Of a stretch of DNA of 6,458 nucleotides, positions 1 through 4,932 are shown piece by piece. The notes under the pieces were generated by a model. It was not told the DNA's origin. It saw only the letters and a program-made list of their open reading frames with translations, and ran no database searches. The translations under genes and the position numbers were made by a program. Origin of the DNA: Bacillota bacterium (GTDB taxonomy: Bacteria > Bacillota > Clostridia > Acetivibrionales > DSM-1351); the NCBI GenBank assembly GCA_023392075.1, contig JAEVZU010000012.1, positions 1 to 6,458 of the forward strand. The letters are read 5' to 3'. The stretch's first letter is position 1, and the number at the start of each line of letters is the position of its first letter.

Positions 1-403
1 TTTCTACGATGGTATCTATGATCTGCGTATCGTAAAGCAGCCGGCCGCCCTGTTCCATATAGATATCTTCTGCTGTAAACTTAAGCATTTCGGGATTAAA
101 CCAGCCGTCATTCCCACAGGGGTCGGCGGCACCATATTGCTGTTCCAGGAGGCGCTTCTTTACCAGTTTATTGATATATGAAAGCTCGTCCTCCTCCGGT
201 ATGCCCGGACTCATCATGGGAGTTACCTGTCCTCCGGTAGCCGTGCCTCCAAGGAATATATTCTTCTCAATCAACAGTGTCCGGGCTCCTTCCATCACTG
301 CTGCAATGGCTGCAATGCAGCCGGCGGTACCTCCGCCTGCAACTATGACGTCATACTGGCATTCACTGGTCTCACATATATTGGAATAAAGGTATTTTTC
401 CAT
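1..403 (-). CDS. FAD-dependent oxidoreductase, N-terminal part (runs off left edge)
   Basis: This open frame starts at an ATG at 403-401 and stays open to the window edge, giving 134 N-terminal residues of a longer protein. Residues 18-46 form a dinucleotide-binding Rossmann start: a hydrophobic strand (YDVIVAG), the GxGxxG pattern in GGGTAG (G23, G25, G28), a helix, and the acidic residue E46 that usually holds the adenosine ribose. The following GGTATGG segment (52-58) is typical of the FAD_oxidored (PF12831-type) flavoproteins. No signal peptide is seen, so a cytoplasmic enzyme is expected. A strong GAAGGGGGA ribosome site (411-419) lies 7 bases before the ATG, which supports this start. 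The gene begins 21 bp after the upstream hydrolase stop, so it is probably the next operon member. The substrate is unknown; oxidation of an imported sugar or its derivative is only an inference from the neighbours. The C-terminal substrate domain lies outside the window. Confidence 0.88.
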   Translation of the reverse strand, partial: MEKYLYSNICETSECQYDVIVAGGGTAGCIAAIAAVMEGARTLLIEKNIFLGGTATGGQVTPMMSPGIPEEDELSYINKLVKKRLLEQQYGAADPCGNDGWFNPEMLKFTAEDIYMEQGGRLLYDTQIIDTIVE

Positions 404-424
404 AACTAATTCCCCCTTCAGCAC

Positions 425-1657
425 TTATCTCTTGCACTGTGCCCACCAGTCATAGTCATCCACATAGCACAAATCAAAAAGCATACAACCCCCGGATTTT
501 TTGAAGCACATATCCACTGCTTTGCCGAATACTTCAGACTCATTTTCATACTGCTGCAGAAACAGGCTTCCCACATAGGGCACCGCATCGCCTACCACCT
601 TTTGCACCATGTCCCCTGAGCCTTCCACACTGTACCAGTAATAAGGCCTGCCTTTATCAAGCGCATCCCTGACAGTCACATCGGTATAGTAAAATCCCGA
701 CAGCAAGGTATCGATATATTCGGCATACCCTGTGGCAGCATAGCTCTCATCAACCCAGGGATATTCCTCCGGAACATATTTCTCACTTGCCCAGTTAGCC
801 CCCACAAGATAATAAAGCGGGTACCAGGAACCTGTATAATCCGCAAATTGAACATTTTTCCCCGACTCTTTTATCATTGTCCGGACCTGCTTTATAAAAG
901 TCTTTATGATGCCTGCCCTGAAGGTAACCCACTGACCGAACAAAGGTCCGTAGACAACCTTGAGGTTTTTGTCCGCTGCGTTTTCCCGGGTCTCTTCCAG
1001 CCGATAAATATCTTCAGGCCAGTTCTGCACTTTTTCCCCGGTAAATTCTTCAAATCTGCCTTTTGTATAATTGCTGAAATCAGAACCCAGGCCGACGAAT
1101 CTCACCCTGTCCAGTACTACTCCATCTATGTCGTAGTTTGTGACCAGTTCCTTTACTATGCTGAGCTCATAGTTCCTTACTTCCTTCATGACCGGATTTA
1201 CAAATACTTCGCTGAAATCATCAATTGAGCCAGTAGTTCTTATATTGTTCAATTCTGTTATGGGTTGAATCTCAGGTTTTCCATTTTCATTTATTCCATA
1301 CATTTCTGTCTGCCACGCTGTATTTATAAAGCCCGGTGACAGCCTGTGCCGCTGTTTGACCCTGCCTTCGGCAAAAACATCAATACCGGCATACAGCTTC
1401 AATCCTTCAGCATGTGCCGCATCTATATAGGTCTTCAAATAGTCGGTATATTCAAAATCCTTGTCAAACCGGTTGTAGTGAGGGACAAAAGAGCTTTTAT
1501 ATATGCAGAAGCCAGTGGTGTCTTTTACACTCAATATAATGGAACCTATACCGGCTTCCCTGCATTTTTTTATAATACTTTTAAAATATTCTTTATCTGT
1601 TATCCGCTGCTTATTGGCTTCAATCTCAACCCATATGTAATAATTGTAATTAACCAT
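425..1657 (-). CDS. Putative TIM-barrel glycoside hydrolase ('alpha amylase family' type), cytoplasmic
   Basis: A 410-residue protein resembling the group usually labelled 'alpha amylase family protein', related to GHL-type hypothetical glycosyl hydrolases. Landmarks are WVEIEANKQRI near the N-terminus (9-19), AHAEGLKLYAGIDVF (81-95) as a barrel strand with its preceding helix, YDIDGVVLDRVRF (175-187) with D183 at a likely active-site strand end, a WVTFRAGIIKTF helix (243-254), the aromatic-rich GSWYPLYYLVGANWA segment (276-290), and ATGYAEYIDTLLSGFYY (308-324). E345 in YSVEGSGD is a candidate second acid, but this is a guess. There is no signal peptide, so it probably acts in the cytoplasm on an imported saccharide. 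It starts 15 bp after the MalG-type permease gene, behind an AAAGGGTGG ribosome site. It ends without an added C-terminal domain. Specificity cannot be told; the TIM-barrel call is firm, the hydrolytic role inferred. Confidence 0.85.
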   Translation of the reverse strand: MVNYNYYIWVEIEANKQRITDKEYFKSIIKKCREAGIGSIILSVKDTTGFCIYKSSFVPHYNRFDKDFEYTDYLKTYIDAAHAEGLKLYAGIDVFAEGRVKQRHRLSPGFINTAWQTEMYGINENGKPEIQPITELNNIRTTGSIDDFSEVFVNPVMKEVRNYELSIVKELVTNYDIDGVVLDRVRFVGLGSDFSNYTKGRFEEFTGEKVQNWPEDIYRLEETRENAADKNLKVVYGPLFGQWVTFRAGIIKTFIKQVRTMIKESGKNVQFADYTGSWYPLYYLVGANWASEKYVPEEYPWVDESYAATGYAEYIDTLLSGFYYTDVTVRDALDKGRPYYWYSVEGSGDMVQKVVGDAVPYVGSLFLQQYENESEVFGKAVDMCFKKSGGCMLFDLCYVDDYDWWAQCKR

Positions 1658-1672
1658 TCAACTGTCCACCCT

Positions 1673-2533
1673 TTATCCTTTAATTGCTCCTGAAACAGCA
1701 TTGATGTAATTCTTTTGGAATAACAAAAATACTATAATTACAGGAATTATTGAAATTACAGTTCCTGCCGCAATGTATCCGAATTTGTAATTGAACTGTC
1801 CGTTCAAATATTTCAGCGCTGTAGCAAGAGGGTATTTTTGCGGATCCTGCAGTATAACTATCGGCCAAAGAAAAGCGTTCCATTTTGATATGAAGTCAAA
1901 TATTACAAGTGTTGAAATAGCAGGCATTACTCCGGGCAGCATTATTTTGTACCAGGTCCTTACTTCCGAGGCACCATCTATTTTTGATGCTTCTATGAGT
2001 TCTTTCGGAATACCTAAATATGCCTGCCTGAGAAGGATGATACTAAATACCGATACAGCACCCGGTATAATTACTCCCCAATAGCTGTCAATCAAATGTA
2101 TCCTCTGCACCTGCAGATAGTTAACTACCAGGCCTGCTGCAGCGGGTAAAATCATTGTGCTGGTAAGAACTCCGAAAACAATACCCTTGCCTTTAAAATT
2201 CATACAAGCCAACGGATAAGCGCAGAGAGCAGCAAGTATAATATCAAGCAGCGTTCCTACTACGGTAATAAAAGTTGTATTATAGAGAATCCGGGGCAGA
2301 TTCATAAAGTCGATAACCCCTATGTAGTTGGCAAGTGTCGGATGAGAAGTAAACAACGTTATATCATATATGTTTTCTCCCGCTCTGAAGGTTGTACTCA
2401 GAAGCCATAGGAAGGGTCCTGCAAAAAGCAAAGCTATGAGAATCAAGGCTACATACAACAATATGGTAGAGACGGCTTTTTTCATCCGCTTTTTTGCTCT
2501 CAGATTATAGGCTGTTTCAATTTCCTTATTCAT
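1673..2533 (-). CDS. Carbohydrate ABC transporter permease, MalG type
   Basis: An inner-membrane subunit of a CUT1-type sugar importer, 286 residues, the usual length for MalG-like permeases. Six hydrophobic segments are visible at roughly 20-46, 82-110, 115-140, 148-170, 203-226 and 250-275. The cytoplasmic EAA loop that docks on the ATPase is clear at 181-200 (EASKIDGASEV, ending in IMLP at 197-200), with the conserved Gly at 187. The C-terminus (NYINAVSGAIKG) is the characteristic MalG-type tail, which contacts the ATPase in the known maltose transporter. The start overlaps the end of the MalF-type gene by 8 bp (ATGAATAA), and the ribosome site lies inside that gene, pointing to translational coupling. 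The two permeases should form a heterodimer. Substrate specificity cannot be read from this chain. Confidence 0.96.
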   Translation of the reverse strand: MNKEIETAYNLRAKKRMKKAVSTILLYVALILIALLFAGPFLWLLSTTFRAGENIYDITLFTSHPTLANYIGVIDFMNLPRILYNTTFITVVGTLLDIILAALCAYPLACMNFKGKGIVFGVLTSTMILPAAAGLVVNYLQVQRIHLIDSYWGVIIPGAVSVFSIILLRQAYLGIPKELIEASKIDGASEVRTWYKIMLPGVMPAISTLVIFDFISKWNAFLWPIVILQDPQKYPLATALKYLNGQFNYKFGYIAAGTVISIIPVIIVFLLFQKNYINAVSGAIKG

Positions 2534-3431
2534 TGTTGTTCATCCCTCCTCTCCTGCCATATATAAATACAAATGTACTCAGTGCCAGTATAACTATTGA
2601 TACCAATACACCAACCGCTGCAGAATATCCAAAATCAAAATCTATAAAGGCTTTTCGATAAGAATAGAGATTGGCAACCATTGTTGCATTATTAGGACCT
2701 CCATCATCCTTCATGGCAAAAACCACATCAAATACACTTACGGCAGAAATAACCGACATTAAGCTGCAAAACCACACATAAGGCTTCAAAAGAGGTATTT
2801 TTATTTTAATAAAGGTCTTAAATCTGCTTGCTCCATCTATAATTGCAGCTTCTTCCATTTCAGGCGACAGCGACTGAAGTCCCGCCAAATACAGCATCAT
2901 ATAATATCCAAGCCCCTGCCATATTGTTATAAACATAAGTGTGAATAGTGCCAGATTAGCATCCCCAAGCCATAAGACAGGATCTTTCAGTAGCCCGACA
3001 TTAATCAGGATACTATTGAGTATGCCGCTTTCTTCAAATATCCAATTCCATATAATGGAAACAGCAATCATCGAGGTGACAACAGGAATATAAAAAAGTA
3101 CCCTGAAGAAACTCATACCGGGCAGCTTTCTATTGACCAGAGATGCAAGCATTATGGATAATACCTGGATTATGGGAACAACTAAGACGAACATTACCGA
3201 ATGTTTTATGGCTATCCAGAAATCTTCACTATGTATGGCTTTTGAGAAATTGTCCCAACCAACATAATTTACTACAGGATTAACACCGGAGTAATCAGTA
3301 AATGCTAAAGGTATGCTGTAGATGATAGGATAAACTACGAATAGTGCTATAATTACCAGTGCAGGTGCCATAAATGCATATGCAACAAAGTTCTCCCTAA
3401 TTTTTCTTTTTAATACACCGTTCATCATCAT
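2526..3431 (-). CDS. Sugar ABC transporter permease, MalF type
   Basis: The partner permease of the CUT1-type importer, 301 residues. Hydrophobic segments lie at about 15-45, 77-100, 107-131, 158-185, 217-240 and 267-292, matching the six-helix form common in Gram-positive MalF homologues that lack the large periplasmic loop of the enteric protein. The EAA loop is at 194-213 (EAAIIDGASRFKTF, then KIP at 211-213) with Gly200. The family signature DGGPNNAT (242-249) after the fifth helix is also present. The start has three consecutive ATG codons (3431-3423); an AAAAGGGGA ribosome site ends about 6 bases before the first and about 9 before the second, so either could be used. It follows the binding-protein gene by 64 bp containing a strong hairpin, and overlaps the next permease gene by 8 bp. 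Confidence 0.96.
   Translation of the reverse strand: MMMNGVLKRKIRENFVAYAFMAPALVIIALFVVYPIIYSIPLAFTDYSGVNPVVNYVGWDNFSKAIHSEDFWIAIKHSVMFVLVVPIIQVLSIMLASLVNRKLPGMSFFRVLFYIPVVTSMIAVSIIWNWIFEESGILNSILINVGLLKDPVLWLGDANLALFTLMFITIWQGLGYYMMLYLAGLQSLSPEMEEAAIIDGASRFKTFIKIKIPLLKPYVWFCSLMSVISAVSVFDVVFAMKDDGGPNNATMVANLYSYRKAFIDFDFGYSAAVGVLVSIVILALSTFVFIYGRRGGMNNNE
2543..2553 (-). promoter_or_regulatory. Ribosome binding site of the MalG-type gene inside the end of the MalF-type gene
   Basis: GGAGAGGAGGG on the minus strand encodes part of the Arg-Arg-Gly-Gly tail of the MalF-type permease and also serves as a purine-rich ribosome site, ending about 9 bases before the MalG-type ATG at 2533. Together with the ATGAATAA stop-start overlap, it suggests coupled translation of the two permeases in equal amounts. 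Confidence 0.75.
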
Positions 3432-3450
3432 TCAAATCCCCTTTTAAAGT

Positions 3451-3485
3451 TTTCATGCAGACAGAACAAATCTGCCTGCATGAAA
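3451..3485 (-). promoter_or_regulatory. Intercistronic 15-bp RNA hairpin between binding-protein and permease genes
   Basis: The arms at 3485-3471 and 3465-3451 (minus strand, TTTCATGCAGGCAGA and TCTGTCTGCATGAAA) pair over 15 positions around a 5-base loop. The only deviation from perfect complementarity is a G·U wobble in the RNA. The hairpin lies 10 bases after the lipoprotein stop codon and about 7 bases before the MalF ribosome site. No U-run follows it on the transcript (ACUUUAAAAGGGG comes next), so it is not a classical intrinsic terminator. A role in protecting the 3' end of the binding-protein message or in partial termination is inferred, by analogy with hairpins between binding-protein and permease genes in other ABC operons. 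Confidence 0.8.
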
Positions 3486-3495
3486 TCAATTTACT

Positions 3496-4830
3496 TTATT
3501 TGTCTGCAGCAAGTAAATCATTAACCTTCTTTTCTGCTTCATCAAGAGCTTTCTTTGGATCTCCGCCATGTACTGTAACAGACTCTTGTGCCTTTTTGAG
3601 TTCACCATATATATCTAATTGCTTTGTTACTGCAAGAGTCATATCTGCTGTCTTTGGAAGTTCATCAGCAACAATTGAAATAGCTTTCTTTTCAATTGTG
3701 CTTGTATCTGATTTAAAATATGGATCCTGTGAAGCTTTTGTAGTTGATGGGAATATTGATACTGTCTTGCTGAATGCCAGCTGATTGTCATCATTTGTTA
3801 TAAATGCAGCGAAATCAATCGCTTCGGTATGATGCTTGCTGAGCTGCGTAACAACAAGATTCATAACTGAATTATTGATTATTCCTGCTTTACCGACCAT
3901 TGCTTCCGTCACTTCGGTATTTTTGTATATATTTGGCGCTTCATCCTTAACTCTGTTAATTGATTGAGCACCGGAATTAATCATAGCAAGCTTGCCTGTA
4001 TTGTACTGTTGAAGCATTTTATCCCATTGTCCCCAATTGTCTTTTGGAATTATGCCATCTTTAGCCGCTTTTTGGTATTTAGTAAGTAAATCGAGGGCTT
4101 CAGGAGTGTTGAAAGCTGCTTTGGTCTTATCATCGCTTAAGATTTTAATGCCTTCGAGCCAGAGCATTCTTCTGAATTCGTCAGGAATATAAAGGTAAGC
4201 ACCTGTCTTTTCCTTCATTTGTTTTGCCATTGACAGCATTTCATCCAATGTTTTCGGAGTGCTGGTCAGACCCGCTTTGGCAAATAAATCCTTATTATAA
4301 ATCATAACCTCCGGAGCACCGTACCAGGGGAATGCATATGTAGCATCCGCTATGCTTGCAGACTTAAATAAGGTCTGGATATAAACGCTCTTCTGTTCCT
4401 CTGTTGCTTCCTTTTCAAGGTCTACGAGAATACCTTTTCCTGCAAGGGTCAATGCCATTTCTGTATTTAAATTAACTACATCTGGAGCATTTCCGCCTGC
4501 TGCGGCTGTTATCAGTTTGTTCTGTATTGCATCATAAGGCAGGTCTGTCCACTTAACAGTAACATTTTTATGATCATTCTGGTATGTTTCAATCAGCTTG
4601 TTAAAGAAATCAGTGAATGTAGGCTGAAGTGAAATAGTCCAGAACTGCAGATTAACCGGTTCCTGACTTACCGAAGAATCAGCTGCTGCTGTTGAGGATG
4701 CTGCTGCTGTTGATGCGGCCGTATCTGAAGATTTAGTATCTGCTGATCCGCACCCTGCAACAATTCCTGCCATCATGCATACCGCTATAACCAATACAAG
4801 TATGCTTCTTAATCGACTTGCTTTTACCAT
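3496..4830 (-). CDS. Extracellular sugar-binding lipoprotein of the ABC importer (SBP family 1)
   Basis: The 444-residue substrate-binding component that captures a carbohydrate outside the cell and hands it to the two permeases. Residues 1-27 form a lipoprotein signal peptide: basic residues, a hydrophobic core, and the lipobox IVAGC with Cys27 as the lipid anchor. Residues 28-56 are a low-complexity Ala/Ser/Thr/Asp linker. The mature fold shows family features: LQFWTIS at the first strand (61-67), GGNAPDVVNLNTE (112-124), a hinge-type segment FPWYGAPEVMIYNKDLFAKAGL between 167 and 188, GKLAMINSGA (279-288), and a helical C-terminus ending KVNDLLAADK. Aromatic residues such as W169, W224, W266 and W269 could stack on sugar rings, but the ligand cannot be predicted. 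An AGGAGGAA ribosome site and a consensus promoter sit directly upstream, which suits the most strongly expressed gene of the operon. Confidence 0.96.
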   Translation of the reverse strand: MVKASRLRSILVLVIAVCMMAGIVAGCGSADTKSSDTAASTAAASSTAAADSSVSQEPVNLQFWTISLQPTFTDFFNKLIETYQNDHKNVTVKWTDLPYDAIQNKLITAAAGGNAPDVVNLNTEMALTLAGKGILVDLEKEATEEQKSVYIQTLFKSASIADATYAFPWYGAPEVMIYNKDLFAKAGLTSTPKTLDEMLSMAKQMKEKTGAYLYIPDEFRRMLWLEGIKILSDDKTKAAFNTPEALDLLTKYQKAAKDGIIPKDNWGQWDKMLQQYNTGKLAMINSGAQSINRVKDEAPNIYKNTEVTEAMVGKAGIINNSVMNLVVTQLSKHHTEAIDFAAFITNDDNQLAFSKTVSIFPSTTKASQDPYFKSDTSTIEKKAISIVADELPKTADMTLAVTKQLDIYGELKKAQESVTVHGGDPKKALDEAEKKVNDLLAADK

Positions 4831-4836
4831 GACGAG

Positions 4837-4844
4837 TTCCTCCT
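4837..4844 (-). promoter_or_regulatory. Strong ribosome binding site of the sugar-binding lipoprotein
   Basis: AGGAGGAA on the minus strand, 6 bases before the ATG at 4830, is close to the full anti-16S complement. It fixes the start codon so that the signal peptide begins MVKASRLRS, and suggests high translation of the binding protein. Confidence 0.85.
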
Positions 4845-4872
4845 AATATTTTGTTTTTTATACCATACCCTA

Positions 4873-4901
4873 ATTATATATAAAAAGAAATTTTTCTTCA
4901 A
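4873..4901 (-). promoter_or_regulatory. Sigma-A-type promoter of the sugar-binding protein operon
   Basis: Reading the minus strand, TTGAAG (4901-4896) and TATAAT (4878-4873) are separated by exactly 17 bp. The -10 box matches the consensus fully and the -35 box at four of six positions. Transcription would start near 4866, giving a leader of about 36 bases before the lipoprotein ATG. It is the only convincing promoter found in an intergenic gap here, so binding protein, permeases, second hydrolase and flavoenzyme probably depend on it, perhaps with read-through from the GHL10-type gene. The region is very AT-rich, so chance matches are possible, but placement and spacing are good. Confidence 0.75.
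4885..4898. repeat. Short inverted repeat inside the promoter spacer (possible operator)
   Basis: AAGAAA and TTTCTT arms separated by two bases lie between the -10 and -35 boxes and overlap the -35 box by three bases. The position would suit a repressor, but the sequence is only A/T with one G/C pair per arm, so it may be chance in an AT-rich gap. No regulator gene is in the window. Confidence 0.3.
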
Positions 4902-4932
4902 GTCTTTATTTTATGAAAATATTTTTCTTTTT

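Noticed and set aside
171..389. Plus-strand open frame of 72 residues
   Set aside because: It lies antisense within the flavoenzyme coding region, whose Rossmann motif is clear; no ribosome site or recognisable protein feature.
848..1693. Two plus-strand open frames (848-1228 and 1346-1693)
   Set aside because: Both lie antisense to the 410-residue hydrolase gene; their translations have no coherent domain and look like mirror frames.
1680..2084. Out-of-frame minus-strand frame (1680-1883) and plus-strand frame (1791-2084)
   Set aside because: Both fall within the MalG-type permease gene, which has all expected helices and the EAA loop.
3451..3485. The hairpin read as a rho-independent terminator
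   Set aside because: The stem is strong, but neither strand has a run of T directly after it, and the permease gene that follows clearly belongs to the same operon.
3455..3784. Plus-strand frame of 109 residues over the end of the lipoprotein gene
   Set aside because: It is antisense to a well-supported coding region and starts inside the hairpin; no independent evidence.
4915..4927. Inverted repeat GAAAA-TAT-TTTTC as a terminator of the GHL10-type gene
   Set aside because: The stem is only 5 bp and almost entirely A/T, too weak for an intrinsic terminator; no U-run follows on the transcript.
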